64,000 nucleotides of DNA from Sinanaerobacter chloroacetimidivorans (GTDB lineage Bacteria > Bacillota > Clostridia > Peptostreptococcales > Anaerovoracaceae), in assembly GCF_018128545.1 (NCBI RefSeq), contig NZ_JAGSND010000003.1:62001-126000 (forward strand), in the 5' to 3' direction. The translations under genes and the position numbers were made by a program. The notes beneath the pieces were generated by a model that ran no database searches, was not told the origin of the DNA, and saw nothing but the letters and a program-made list of their open reading frames with translations. Positions 1 to 9,239 of the stretch are shown here, one piece after another; position 1 is the first letter of the stretch, and the number at the start of each line of letters is the position of its first letter.

Positions 1-24
1 CGCTTTTACGGGTGGCTGCAATTT

Positions 25-519
25 TTAATATTTGATGAACTTAGATCCGGGTACGCCGCAGATAAAGCATTTTTCAGGTACTGCTTTTTCGATGTTTCCG
101 CATACCGGACAGAGGTAATAGAAGATTTCTTCCGCCTGGTCTATATTTTCCAAAGCTTCTTGATACAGCTTTGCGTGTACTTCTTCCGCTTTCATGGCAA
201 AAGTAAACGTAGCAATAGCAGCTTTGTTTCCTTCAGCCTCGGCGTCTTTCAGAAAATCAGGATACATATCCTGGTATTCATGGGTTTCGCCAAGAACTGC
301 ATCTTTCAGATTATCTGCAGTTGAACTGATTTTTCCAGCAACTTCAAAATGTTTAAGTGCATGTAAGGTTTCGGCATCGGAAGCTGCCTTGAAAAGCTTC
401 GCTGCATTAATTTTCCCTTCTGCCTCGGCTTTCTTTGAGTAAGCCAGATACTTCCTGTTCGCCTGGGATTCTCCGGCAAATGCCTCCATAAGATTTTGTA
501 AAGTTTTTTGATTTTCCAT
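25..519 (-). CDS. rbr: Rubrerythrin
   Basis: Peroxide-scavenging non-haem iron protein of the anaerobe cytoplasm. The 164-residue product has an N-terminal ferritin-like four-helix domain (about 1-125) with the Glu and ExxH diiron ligands (GESQANRKY, AEEVHAKLY), then a rubredoxin-like knuckle with two CxxC pairs (CPVCG and CFICG) at the C-terminus, which is the classical rather than the reversed domain order. I chose the ATG at 519 because GGAGG lies 8 bases before it; an upstream ATG at 534 has no such site. The gene lies downstream of a perR-like gene on the same strand, so peroxide-responsive control is likely (inference). Confidence 0.93.
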   Translation of the reverse strand: MENQKTLQNLMEAFAGESQANRKYLAYSKKAEAEGKINAAKLFKAASDAETLHALKHFEVAGKISSTADNLKDAVLGETHEYQDMYPDFLKDAEAEGNKAAIATFTFAMKAEEVHAKLYQEALENIDQAEEIFYYLCPVCGNIEKAVPEKCFICGVPGSKFIKY

Positions 520-570
520 AGTACTTACCTCCATTATAATAGTTGATCATTTATATACTTATTGTACTTA

Positions 571-587
571 ACGTTCGTAATGAACGT
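571..587. promoter_or_regulatory. Inverted repeat upstream of rubrerythrin
   Basis: ACGTTC-N5-GAACGT is a perfect 6-bp inverted repeat in the 71-bp gap between the PerR-like gene and rbr. It may be an operator for rbr or a weak stem-loop ending perR; no U-tract follows it. Function is inferred from position only. Confidence 0.35.
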
Positions 588-590
588 ATT

Positions 591-1010
591 TTAGCTTAGC
601 GTTTCCTGGCATTTTGGACAAATGCCTTTAAAATATACGCTTTTATCCTTGATTTTGAAGTTTTTTAAATCCCCAGTGATCGATTCTGCTTCAATATCAA
701 AATCGTAAATGTTCCCGCAAGACTCACATTTAAAATGCCCATGATCATCCGTAGCGATATCATAACGTGTTTCGTTGTCTTCAATGGTTATGACCCTGAC
801 AAGATCCGCTTCGGCTAGAGCATTCAATGTACTGTAAATGGTTGTCTTCGATAAGGTGGGGATATCTTTGTGGAGATCCGTGTAAATTTGATGCACTGTA
901 GGATGACATCGGTTATGGATCAGATATTCCAGCACCTTTAATCTCTGGTGTGAAAGGCGGATATTTTTTTCTTTCAATATATCTGCCAGATTTTCAAATG
1001 TAGGTTTCAT
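591..1010 (-). CDS. perR: Fur-family peroxide regulator, PerR-like
   Basis: A 139-residue metal-dependent repressor. The N-terminal winged helix (about 1-85) includes the HPT segment and the helix around TTIYSTLNAL. The dimerisation domain has the DDHGHFKC metal site and two CxxC pairs (CESC, CPKC) that hold structural zinc in this family. PerR senses peroxide through metal-catalysed oxidation of its iron ligands. Placement directly upstream of rubrerythrin supports PerR over Fur or Zur, although the three are hard to separate by sequence alone. An AT-rich region with two inverted repeats lies upstream (1061-1089) and could carry autoregulatory sites. Confidence 0.85.
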   Translation of the reverse strand: MKPTFENLADILKEKNIRLSHQRLKVLEYLIHNRCHPTVHQIYTDLHKDIPTLSKTTIYSTLNALAEADLVRVITIEDNETRYDIATDDHGHFKCESCGNIYDFDIEAESITGDLKNFKIKDKSVYFKGICPKCQETLS

Positions 1011-1060
1011 TCCATATCACATCCTATATTAAAAATTGAAAGTAATAATTTTTAATATGT

Positions 1061-1089
1061 AACAATAATTATGTTGTAATCGTTACAAC
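1061..1089. promoter_or_regulatory. Candidate PerR operator region
   Basis: Two adjacent symmetric elements lie about 50 bp upstream of the perR-like start: the imperfect palindrome AACAATAATTATGTT (1061-1075) and GTTGTAA-N3-TTACAAC (1073-1089), a perfect 7-bp inverted repeat. The AT-rich symmetry and location fit an autoregulatory Fur/PerR box, but the match to the TTATAATnATTATAA consensus is only partial. Confidence 0.4.
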
Positions 1090-1198
1090 TTTATTATAAT
1101 AACATTTATTTTGAATGTCAACTAAAAAAATAAAAAAATATTATTGATTTCTCCCCATTTTGTTCATATGTTGTTTTGAGAAAATCTTTCAAAAAAAT

Positions 1199-1239
1199 AA
1201 AAAATCCTGCAATTCAAATATACAATTGCAGGGTTTTTT
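1199..1239 (-). terminator. Rho-independent terminator of the acetyltransferase gene
   Basis: A 9-bp perfect stem (CCTGCAATT paired with AATTGCAGG) followed on the minus strand by a T-rich run, just after the stop of the gene at 1242-1727. Confidence 0.8.
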
Positions 1240-1241
1240 CG

Positions 1242-1727
1242 TTATTCCTGTGCTGCATTCATCATTGAGGTTTCTTCATTATCAAATACCATCAGAACTT
1301 CATCGCAGTTAGGAAATTTAGGACAATTCAGGCAATCCTTCCAAACCTTGTGAGGCATGTGCTCTTTGCTGATTTCCTTAAATCCGCACTTGCTGAAAAA
1401 GGAAGTCTGATAAGTCAGCGTAAAGACCTTTTTGATTCCCAGTTCTTCTGCTTCCTTCAGAAAATGTTCTACAAGCTTTTTTCCGATCCCTTGGCCGGCA
1501 TGGCTTTCCTTGACGGCTAACGTTCTGATTTCCGCAAGGTCAACCCAAAGTATGGAAAGTGCTCCGATTCCTACGATTTCGTTATCGATCTCCATAACAG
1601 AATAATTTCGTATATACTCATAAATTGAGCTTCTTGAACGAGGAAGCATCAAGCTTTTCTTTGCATAATGATTCACTAATTTGTGAATGGCTTCTGTGTC
1701 CGACAACCTGGCTTTTCGAATGTTCAT
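1242..1727 (-). CDS. GNAT N-acetyltransferase, single-domain ArgA-like
   Basis: A 161-residue GCN5-type acetyltransferase. The acetyl-CoA pyrophosphate loop is visible as AGQGIGKKL around residues 77-85, with the preceding beta-strand ILWVDLAEIRTLAV. The C-terminal stretch with DCLNCPKFPNC is typical of short N-acetylglutamate synthases (S-NAGS, arginine biosynthesis), so the likely reaction is acetyl-CoA + L-glutamate to N-acetylglutamate. No arg genes adjoin, so the substrate is inferred. Start ATG at 1727 has AAAGGA upstream. It is a single-gene unit with its own terminator. Confidence 0.75.
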   Translation of the reverse strand: MNIRKARLSDTEAIHKLVNHYAKKSLMLPRSRSSIYEYIRNYSVMEIDNEIVGIGALSILWVDLAEIRTLAVKESHAGQGIGKKLVEHFLKEAEELGIKKVFTLTYQTSFFSKCGFKEISKEHMPHKVWKDCLNCPKFPNCDEVLMVFDNEETSMMNAAQE

Positions 1728-2110
1728 AACTTGTTCCTTTCTGAATTTTCAATGATTTTATTTATCTATCATAACACCTTTTTTATCGCATTGCAATACA
1801 TAATATTCATGATGATGAATAAAAATACAAAAAATAATAACATTGTTTTGGAGCTATCCATTTCGTAGTCAATACCATGATCTGTATGCGATCAGCATTG
1901 CCATTTGAAATAAACCGGAGTAATATATAGTAAAATCAATTTTTCTTTTGGGAGCCGCTCTAAGGCCGGCGCCCGGCAGCTGTAGTTTCGACGCTGGTGC
2001 TGCCGGATAAGCCGGTCTTTGACAGCGGTATTTTGGGCTTCGGGCCGCCGGATAAGCCGGCCTTTGAAAGCAGTATTTTCAGTATTTCGTATTTTAAGAG
2101 GAGGAATACG
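1728..2110. other. Intergenic region with a 33-bp direct repeat
   Basis: This 383-bp gap lies between divergent genes. The left part is AT-rich promoter-like DNA. The right part is GC-rich and holds a 33-bp direct repeat at 2002-2034 and 2047-2079 (listed separately). An open frame from 1997 runs through the repeats into the AraC gene but lacks a convincing ribosome-binding site, so I treat the stretch as non-coding. Confidence 0.6.
2002..2079. repeat. Two-copy 33-bp direct repeat, 45-bp period
   Basis: Copies at 2002-2034 and 2047-2079 start with GCCGGATAAGCCGG, end with GTATTTT and differ at three positions. Each contains the near-palindrome CCGGATAAGCCGG. It sits just upstream of the AraC regulator start at 2111, so it could be its operator or a local duplication. 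Confidence 0.8.
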
Positions 2111-2971
2111 ATGAGTCTTTTCTTTTGGCGGTATGATCTGCCTGCCGGATTTGAGTTTGACTGCGTAGATTATATCGTGGATGAGTCCGATGTGGACATG
2201 CACTGGCACAACTATTACCAACTGGCTGTTTGTACAGGCGGAACAGGTGAGTTCGTCTTTGAAAAGGAAACCTATCCCTATGCCGAAGGCGATATCTTTA
2301 TCGTAGACAATATGGAAAAGCACGGTGCCTTTGCGCATCCAAGCACGACTGCTTCCTTTACATTTCTTATTTTTTATCCCCAGTTTGTCGTTCATAATGC
2401 CGATCAGAAATTTGATTATGAATATCTTCTTCCTTTTTTATATAACCCGGAGGAATTTTGCAACAAAATTAACGGAGACAGCCAGATCGGACAAAGGTTG
2501 AATGGTATGCTTTCCGATATCATAGAAGAAAACCGCCGCCGCCGTCCGGGCTACCGTCACCTTATCAGCGCCAAGCTGAGGGTTGTGCTGGCAGAGCTGA
2601 TCGGATATTACAACCTGGGTGAGGCGGCGAGCACTGTAATGGATCGCTTTATGAAGCTTCGACCTGCTATTGAATATATGGAGCAGCATTTTACAGAAAA
2701 TGTTACCCTTGATGAAGCGGCACGGATTGTATTTTTAAGTGCATCCCGTTTCCGGCACCTGTTTCAGGAAACCATGCATGTCGGTTTTAAGGAATATCTG
2801 ATCAGCCTTCGGTACCAGGCAGCGAAAAAGCTTCTGGCCGACACCGGCATGACGATTTCGGAAATCGCAGCGCAGGCCGGATTTTCGAATCTGTATAGTT
2901 TCTACAAGCTCTTTGAACGCCATGAAAAAATGACCCCCAACGAGTACCGCAGAAAGTTGATGGAGCCATGA
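2111..2971 (+). CDS. AraC-family transcriptional regulator
   Basis: A 286-residue regulator with an N-terminal cupin-like sensing domain (about 1-150, including DMHWHNYYQL) and a C-terminal double helix-turn-helix AraC domain (about 185-286) with the typical IAAQAGFSNLYSFYKLF motif and MTPNEYRR ending. The ATG at 2111 is preceded by AGGAGG; upstream in-frame codons have no such site. It is followed on the same strand by the flavin oxidoreductase at 3185, which is its most likely target (inference). The effector is unknown. Confidence 0.87.
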   Translation: MSLFFWRYDLPAGFEFDCVDYIVDESDVDMHWHNYYQLAVCTGGTGEFVFEKETYPYAEGDIFIVDNMEKHGAFAHPSTTASFTFLIFYPQFVVHNADQKFDYEYLLPFLYNPEEFCNKINGDSQIGQRLNGMLSDIIEENRRRRPGYRHLISAKLRVVLAELIGYYNLGEAASTVMDRFMKLRPAIEYMEQHFTENVTLDEAARIVFLSASRFRHLFQETMHVGFKEYLISLRYQAAKKLLADTGMTISEIAAQAGFSNLYSFYKLFERHEKMTPNEYRRKLMEP

Positions 2972-3184
2972 CCACGCGTCTCTGCAGAAAACAATGAGCA
3001 GCCATTTCCAAGCCGTGAGCGGACATTTAGACAGAAAACAATGAGCAGCCGTTTTTGACAGTCTTTTTGCCTATCCTGATATTTTTTCTGCCTCCTGTTA
3101 TTGGTAATCTATGAGTATCGGTTGTATGAAACGCAACTTGTGAATTACGAATCGGAATTACAATAACGTAAGGGAGGTTTTTTT

Positions 3185-5314
3185 ATGCAAAGCCAAAAGT
3201 ATGAGCATCTTTTCCAGCCGCTGAAAATCGGAAATATGGTAATCCCAAACCGTATCTGCCATGTTCCTACCGATATCAGTTCATCCAATGCGGATGGCTC
3301 CGTAAGTGAACGTGATATTCACCATCATTCGCAAATTGCCAAAGGCGGCACCGGGTTGATTATTGTGGGTGCTACAACACCCGATTCGGCAACGGGACGT
3401 CCCACGGTGACCTGTCTGGTTGCAGACAACGACAATTATATCCCCGGTTTGACCAGACTGGCCGCTTCTATGCATAAATACGGTGCCAAATGTATCGTTC
3501 AGCTGCAGCACCCCGGGCGGCAATGTGCCATTCCCCGCTATAACACCATGTCCACTAACGATATGGTAGTGAAGCTGCCCTGGAGCGCCGGTCATGAGAT
3601 TGTCTTTGAAAATGCGGAGGAAAAAGGGAAGGCTGTTCGAGGCATTACCACGGAAGAGTGCCTGGATATGATCGATAAATTCTCAGATGCCGCATGGCGG
3701 GTGAAACAGGCCGGTTTTGATGGTGTGGAACTGCATGCCGCACATGGATATCTGATTTCCCAATTTATGAGCCCTTATCTGAACCGAAGGAATGACCGCT
3801 TCGGCGGCAGCTTCGAAAATCGTATGAGATTTCCCCTGGCTATCGTGGCATCCATACAGAAAAAATGCGGTAAAGATTTCCCGATTTTTGTACGGTATTC
3901 CATCGACGAATTTCTGGAAGGATCCCGCCGACTGGATGAAAGTGTGCTGGTGGCACAGGAATTTGAAAAGGCAGGAGTCGCCTGTCTGGATTTAAGCTGC
4001 TGCATCCAGGAGACCCCAGGGGCAGGATTCTGTCCTATGCAATACGACGAGGGCTGGCAGGTTGAGGCGGCTTATACGATAAAGAAGTCTGTCTCCATTC
4101 CTACTATCTGCAACCGTGTATTGAGAAACCCGGAATACTGTGAAGGAATTCTGGCGGAAGGAAAGGCGGATATGGTGGGTCTTTCCAGGCAGCTTTTGGC
4201 AGATCCCTACTGGTCAATTAAGGCGGCTCTTGGAAAAGAGGATGAAATCCGTAAATGCATCAGCTGTCTTACCGGCTGCTGGCAGGAATCCATGATGGCG
4301 AAACGCGAGATTCAATGTGCCATCAATCCTGCCTGTGGTCACATGGAGTTTGATAAACTGGAACCGGCAAAAAAGCCTATGAAAGTAGCGGTTGTCGGCG
4401 GCGGCCCTGCAGGAATGGAGGCAGCACGGATGGCCACGGTTCGGGGCCATCAGGTAACGATCTTTGAAAAAACCGGTGAATTGGGAGGAGCTATTTTAGG
4501 CTGCTGTGTCGTACCCGGTAAGGAAAAGATGAAGTGGTATGCCGACTGGGTTCGCTTGCAGATCAAGAAGCTGGGAGTACAGGTTAAGTTGAATCACACT
4601 CCGGACATTGACGAACTGAGAAATTTTGATATCATTCTGAATGCTACGGGGTCCGTCTCGTATTTACCGGACTGCATTGGAAATGACAATCCGATAGTTG
4701 TACCCTTCCAGAAGGTCCTGGCTTGTCCGAAGAAAACCTGTGAACACCATCCGGGTGACCGTGAGATGCACAAGACAGGTGAGAAAGTATTGATCTGGGG
4801 AGATCATTTTGCTGCAGTGGATACTGCTGAGTTCTTAGCCGGTATCGGTAAAGAAGTCACTGTCGTGACGGAAGAGAAAGAGCTGGGTTCCAGGCTGGAA
4901 GTCATACATATGTATGTTACCCGTAAAAACTTTCGTCAGGAGCATGCAGAAGGATTGGAAGGCAAGACTATCTATCAGCATCCTGTTACCGTACATGAGA
5001 ACACTACCGTTTACCAGATAAAAGACAAAAGTGTAGTTCTTATAGACAGGGATTTTAACAAATTTGAAATTGAGGCAGACACCATAGTCAATTGTCATGT
5101 AAGACCCAACCACGCATTTTTCGACGAATTGGCGGCAGCCGGACTTCCTGTTGTGAATGCGGGAGATGCAGTATCGGTACGAAACCTCCATGCCGCAGTA
5201 GATGAGGGAGCCCTGTTTGGCTTGAAACTGGATGAGGATTCATTGCTCTTTAACCCCAACCATTCTGTTATCAATGAACTGCCCCTTGATGTTTACGGGA
5301 TGCTGACCCGATAA
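3185..5314 (+). CDS. NADH:flavin oxidoreductase, Old-Yellow-Enzyme / dienoyl-CoA-reductase type
   Basis: A 709-residue three-domain flavoenzyme. An FMN-binding TIM barrel (about 1-370) carries the HAAHGYL active-site segment. A [4Fe-4S] site follows with Cys358, Cys361, Cys365 and Cys378 (C-x2-C-x3-C-x12-C). The C-terminal FAD/NAD(P) domains begin with VVGGGPAGMEAA near residue 402. The family includes 2,4-dienoyl-CoA reductase, bile-acid BaiCD/BaiH and trimethylamine dehydrogenase. The HxxH-type active site argues against trimethylamine dehydrogenase, despite the amine genes nearby. It would reduce an activated double bond of an unknown substrate with NAD(P)H. Start has GGGAGG upstream, and an AraC gene precedes it. 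Confidence 0.85.
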   Translation: MQSQKYEHLFQPLKIGNMVIPNRICHVPTDISSSNADGSVSERDIHHHSQIAKGGTGLIIVGATTPDSATGRPTVTCLVADNDNYIPGLTRLAASMHKYGAKCIVQLQHPGRQCAIPRYNTMSTNDMVVKLPWSAGHEIVFENAEEKGKAVRGITTEECLDMIDKFSDAAWRVKQAGFDGVELHAAHGYLISQFMSPYLNRRNDRFGGSFENRMRFPLAIVASIQKKCGKDFPIFVRYSIDEFLEGSRRLDESVLVAQEFEKAGVACLDLSCCIQETPGAGFCPMQYDEGWQVEAAYTIKKSVSIPTICNRVLRNPEYCEGILAEGKADMVGLSRQLLADPYWSIKAALGKEDEIRKCISCLTGCWQESMMAKREIQCAINPACGHMEFDKLEPAKKPMKVAVVGGGPAGMEAARMATVRGHQVTIFEKTGELGGAILGCCVVPGKEKMKWYADWVRLQIKKLGVQVKLNHTPDIDELRNFDIILNATGSVSYLPDCIGNDNPIVVPFQKVLACPKKTCEHHPGDREMHKTGEKVLIWGDHFAAVDTAEFLAGIGKEVTVVTEEKELGSRLEVIHMYVTRKNFRQEHAEGLEGKTIYQHPVTVHENTTVYQIKDKSVVLIDRDFNKFEIEADTIVNCHVRPNHAFFDELAAAGLPVVNAGDAVSVRNLHAAVDEGALFGLKLDEDSLLFNPNHSVINELPLDVYGMLTR

Positions 5315-5378
5315 AATAAACTGTTGAATTTTGGTAATATTTGAAGTACACTGAAACGGCGGGAAATGAAAAAAACCT

Positions 5379-5403
5379 GGGTAATGCTGATAAGGCATTA
5401 CCC
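5379..5403 (+). terminator. Stem-loop after the flavin oxidoreductase
   Basis: A perfect 9-bp stem (GGGTAATGC / GCATTACCC) with a 7-nt loop, followed by ATTTCATT. The U-tract is weak, so termination is probable rather than certain. Confidence 0.6.
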
Positions 5404-5491
5404 ATTTCATTAGTAAGCAGTGTTTTAAAATGGCAGCAGTTAGTTTCAAAATGGAAGCGGTTTATACTCAGAAAGGAAGGCGGTAAAATAC

Positions 5492-8479
5492 ATGAAAAGT
5501 AAAAAACATCAAAAATTGAGAGAAAAAGTAAGGAGCGGATTCCTGAAAGTAACATTCGTTATCATTGGCATGATGATAGTGAGTATCTTATCGAATTTAA
5601 TTTTAGTTTCTTATGCGAGGGGCATTTATGACGGCCCTTATAAAGAGATGGCAGCCGTCGGTACCATAGAAAAAAATATCGAAATAATTGAAAAAAATAT
5701 TTATATTGCCATGGCAGAAACGAACAACCAAACAATTGTGAGCCATGTCAATAAGATTAAAGATAATGAGAAAGAACTCCAGTCAAGTATTGAGGAGCTG
5801 AAAGCAGTTGTTCCAAAAGATCAAATAGCAGAGATCGATTTGTTTCAAACACAATTTGAGAAATCCTATCCTGCTCTGGATCGAATCGGAGAAAAACTGA
5901 CCACCTTTGATGCGAACGGGGATAATGAATGGGAAGAAGCACTGAACATCATGAATGATGAAGCGCTTCCCATTTTTAAGGTGGCAAGAGATACGCTGGA
6001 GGTGCTCCACACCAGATCCGAATCAGCTGCCACGGATTATTTGCACAATGCCGCCATTGCTCAGATTTTGGTGATCTGCCTCATGGCTGCAGGACTTCTT
6101 CTTTCCATTTTTGTATCTGCAATAATAAGCAAGAGATTAGAGGGCGAAATCCTGGCACCGGTAAATGAATTGGTTGCCGTAAGTTCTTCCATTGCAAAAG
6201 GCGACATTGATGTTACCGTCACATACGATAAGGATGATGAACTAGGCGTACTTTCAAAAAGCATGAAAGCCATTATCGTATCCTTGCAGGCATTGATAGG
6301 CGAAGCGAAAATGCTGACACAAGGGGCAGTGGAAGGAAAGCTGTCAACTCGCGGAAATGCCGAAAAGTTCCAGGGCGGCTATAAAGAGATCATTCAGGGA
6401 GTCAATCATACACTGGATGCGATGACCAGTCCACTTTCCGTTTCAGCCGAATATCTGAATCGCATCAGTAAGGGCGATATACCGGAGCTGATAACAGAAG
6501 AATATAAAGGGGACTTTAATGGAATTAAAAACAGTTTAAATACCTGTATTACCGCTATTAACAGTCTTATCAGAGATACGGACATGTTGGCGAATGAGGC
6601 CATCCACGGAAGACTTGATAAAAGAGCCGACAGCAGGATTCATGGCGGCGATTTTGCAAAAATCATAGACGGTATCAATAGAACGACTGATGCGCTGGTT
6701 GGGTACATAAATGAACTTCCTTCCCCGATTATCATCATGGACAAAGATTATTCCATCGTCTATATCAACAAGGCGGGAGCTGATATTGCGGCTCTTTCAA
6801 GAGATGAGGCGATGGGCCTCAAGTGTTACGATGTCATGAAAACAGAAGATTGCGGTACTGAAAACTGTGCCTGCAGACAAGCCATGGAGAAGTGTACCAG
6901 AATGACAAGGGAAACGAGTGCTCATCCCAATGATCTGAATTTGGAAATTTCATATTCCGGAATGCCTGTCCTGGATCAAAATCAGAATGTCGTCGGGGTT
7001 TTCGAAATCATCGTGGATCAGACGGATGTGATCAATGCTATGAAACAGGCGGAGCAAAACGCTGAAATCTCCCGCAAACAGACAGAGTACCAAGATAGAG
7101 AAGTGGAAAATCTCATCGTTAACCTTGAAAAATTGGGAAAAGGGGATTTAAACATTCAAACGGTCTTGTTCGATACCGATAAAGACACGCAAAGAATCGG
7201 AGAGAACTTTAAAAATATCAATGAGAATCTGAACAAAAGCGTTCAGGCAATCCAGATGCTGATCAATGAAGCTTCTGCAATGACGGAGGCTGCTATTGAA
7301 GGGAATTTAAACTATAGAGCTGACTCGTCAAAGCATGGCGGCAGTTTTGCTCAGATTATGGAGGGGTTGAATCAGACTCTGGATGCGGTTGTGGAACCCA
7401 TAGAAGAAGCGCTGTCCGTTATGAAGGAAATGGCAAGGGGCAACCTGCAGGTAACCATGACCGGTGACTATAACGGAGATCATGCGGAGATCAAGAAAGC
7501 ACTGAACGACACGATTAACAATATTAGGAGTTATGTAAATGAGATTTCAGCCATACTTTCAGAGGTGGCGGACGGAAACCTCAACGTTTCCATTACGGAG
7601 GACTATAAAGGCGACTTCATAGAAATCAAGGATTCCCTGAATAATATCATCATGAGCTTGAATCAGGTCATGGGAAACATCAGCGTGGCTGCGGACCAGG
7701 TTGCATCCGGATCCAGACAAGTATCCGACGGAAGCCAGTCCTTATCTCAGGGATCTACGGAGCAGGCCAGCTCTATTCAGGAGTTGACTGCCTCTATCAT
7801 TGAGATTGCTTCCCAGACAAAACAAAACGCGGTAAATGCAAATCAAGCCAGTGATCTTGCAGAAACCGTATGCGATAATGCCAAAAAAGGAAATGCTCAG
7901 ATGCAGAGCATGCTGGAATCCATGGGAGAAATCAATGAATCCTCAGCCAATATTTCTAAAATCATAAAGGTCATTGACGATATCGCTTTTCAGACAAATA
8001 TTCTGGCACTGAATGCTGCGGTGGAGGCGGCCCGGGCAGGCCAGCACGGGAAAGGCTTCGCAGTGGTTGCGGAAGAAGTAAGAAACCTTGCAGCAAGGAG
8101 CGCTGATGCTGCCCGAGAAACCACGGATCTGATAGAGGGCTCAATCGGTAAAGTTCAGGTTGGAACAAGGATTGCCAACGAAACGGCGTCAGGGCTTTCT
8201 GAAATCGTAACAGGAATCGAAGAGGCTGCAGGACTTATGCAGGGAATCGCTGAGGCTTCCAACGAACAGGCATCCGGGATCTCTTTTATCAGCAAGGGCA
8301 TCGAGCAGGTATCTCAGGTTGTACAAAACAACTCCGCAACGGCGGAAGAGAGTGCCGCAGCAAGTGAGGAGCTTTCAGGCCAGGCAGAACTTCTCAAAGA
8401 AATGGTCGGCAGATTCAGATTCAATACTGATACAAAAGAACTATACGGATCGGAAACCCTGCTTCTTTCGGGTCATTAA
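5492..8479 (+). CDS. Methyl-accepting chemotaxis protein with PAS and repeated HAMP-like modules
   Basis: A 995-residue membrane chemoreceptor. Two transmembrane helices (about 20-42 and 188-210) bracket a roughly 145-residue helical extracellular sensor. A HAMP domain (about 212-265) follows. Similar modules with VEGKL, IHGRL and IEGNL motifs then recur, indicating poly-HAMP architecture. A PAS domain (about 405-510) carries a cysteine-rich segment ([10 protein letters not shown]) that could bind a metal or cofactor. The C-terminal signalling domain has the conserved hairpin ([19 protein letters not shown], from about residue 831). It is transcribed alone; RBS GGAAGG. The ligand is unknown. 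Confidence 0.9.
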   Translation: MKSKKHQKLREKVRSGFLKVTFVIIGMMIVSILSNLILVSYARGIYDGPYKEMAAVGTIEKNIEIIEKNIYIAMAETNNQTIVSHVNKIKDNEKELQSSIEELKAVVPKDQIAEIDLFQTQFEKSYPALDRIGEKLTTFDANGDNEWEEALNIMNDEALPIFKVARDTLEVLHTRSESAATDYLHNAAIAQILVICLMAAGLLLSIFVSAIISKRLEGEILAPVNELVAVSSSIAKGDIDVTVTYDKDDELGVLSKSMKAIIVSLQALIGEAKMLTQGAVEGKLSTRGNAEKFQGGYKEIIQGVNHTLDAMTSPLSVSAEYLNRISKGDIPELITEEYKGDFNGIKNSLNTCITAINSLIRDTDMLANEAIHGRLDKRADSRIHGGDFAKIIDGINRTTDALVGYINELPSPIIIMDKDYSIVYINKAGADIAALSRDEAMGLKCYDVMKTEDCGTENCACRQAMEKCTRMTRETSAHPNDLNLEISYSGMPVLDQNQNVVGVFEIIVDQTDVINAMKQAEQNAEISRKQTEYQDREVENLIVNLEKLGKGDLNIQTVLFDTDKDTQRIGENFKNINENLNKSVQAIQMLINEASAMTEAAIEGNLNYRADSSKHGGSFAQIMEGLNQTLDAVVEPIEEALSVMKEMARGNLQVTMTGDYNGDHAEIKKALNDTINNIRSYVNEISAILSEVADGNLNVSITEDYKGDFIEIKDSLNNIIMSLNQVMGNISVAADQVASGSRQVSDGSQSLSQGSTEQASSIQELTASIIEIASQTKQNAVNANQASDLAETVCDNAKKGNAQMQSMLESMGEINESSANISKIIKVIDDIAFQTNILALNAAVEAARAGQHGKGFAVVAEEVRNLAARSADAARETTDLIEGSIGKVQVGTRIANETASGLSEIVTGIEEAAGLMQGIAEASNEQASGISFISKGIEQVSQVVQNNSATAEESAAASEELSGQAELLKEMVGRFRFNTDTKELYGSETLLLSGH

Positions 8480-8596
8480 AATTGTATTCACACCAGATTT
8501 GCTTGCAAAAAAGGTAGTAAAATTCAGGAAATCTTGCATTCAATGCTATTTGTGATATGATTCAAGTAATACCATTGCTCAAAGGAGGAAAAAACA

Positions 8597-9226
8597 ATGT
8601 ATGAAACGATGCAGCCCGGCAAACGCAATCTGATCATAGAAAAAATTCTGAGAGCCGAGTGGGAAATGCTTAAGAATGTTGACAATATAGGAGGCAAGGC
8701 AGATTGCCAGGAGGATTGGACAACCTTTCACATCATGAGATATTCCTATTATAATGCATGGCCCGATACGATGATAAGAAGCTATGTGAGGGACTTGGAA
8801 GAGGCCATGGAGCAAGACAGGAATCTCGTCATGGAGAAATATGCCTACATGATGGAATTTACGGATCCTGCGTACTTTAACAGCAAGCTGTCACCCTTCC
8901 TGCCAAAGATAGATGACAATACAAAAAAGCTGATCGATGAAATCGCTGAATACCTGACGGGTTTTGATAAGGAATTTACCTTACAATATCCAAAGCTTAG
9001 CACCAAAGGGCGGCCTGTGGAAGCTGCAAAAGACGGAACGGAAACTTCCGCGGAAACCTATGCCAGGGGAGAATTAAGAACCTATTCACAATACACGTTG
9101 AAGCTATTCCTGGATTATCTTAAAAAGTGCAGGGCCGAAGGTACCAATTTTGCATTTTTAGTAAAGGACAAAATGGTAAAAATGTACGGATATGATTCTA
9201 TAGAAGCAGCGGAAGCGAAAATGTAA
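8597..9226 (+). CDS. DUF4125-like protein
   Basis: A 209-residue soluble, largely helical protein that I associate with the DUF4125 family from its DWTTFHIMRYSYYNAW and YARGELRTYS segments; no biochemical function is known to me. AAAGGAGG precedes the ATG. The next gene begins 13 bases after its stop, so the two form a translationally linked pair. The pairing with a DUF4037 nucleotidyltransferase-like protein suggests one functional unit (inference). Confidence 0.7.
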   Translation: MYETMQPGKRNLIIEKILRAEWEMLKNVDNIGGKADCQEDWTTFHIMRYSYYNAWPDTMIRSYVRDLEEAMEQDRNLVMEKYAYMMEFTDPAYFNSKLSPFLPKIDDNTKKLIDEIAEYLTGFDKEFTLQYPKLSTKGRPVEAAKDGTETSAETYARGELRTYSQYTLKLFLDYLKKCRAEGTNFAFLVKDKMVKMYGYDSIEAAEAKM

Positions 9227-9239
9227 GGTGGGGATACAT

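Noticed and set aside
1997-2110. N-terminal extension of the AraC regulator through the direct repeat
   Set aside because: It is in frame, but the strong AGGAGG site is just before ATG 2111 and the extension does not belong to the AraC family fold.
1892-2395. Open frame of 167 codons on the minus strand
   Set aside because: It is antisense to the AraC gene and the repeat region, has no ribosome-binding site and matches no family; it is a shadow frame.
3185-5314. Trimethylamine dehydrogenase, given the family and nearby trimethylamine genes
   Set aside because: The active-site HAAHGYL pattern is of the dienoyl-CoA reductase type, and the gene is in a separate transcription unit with an AraC regulator.
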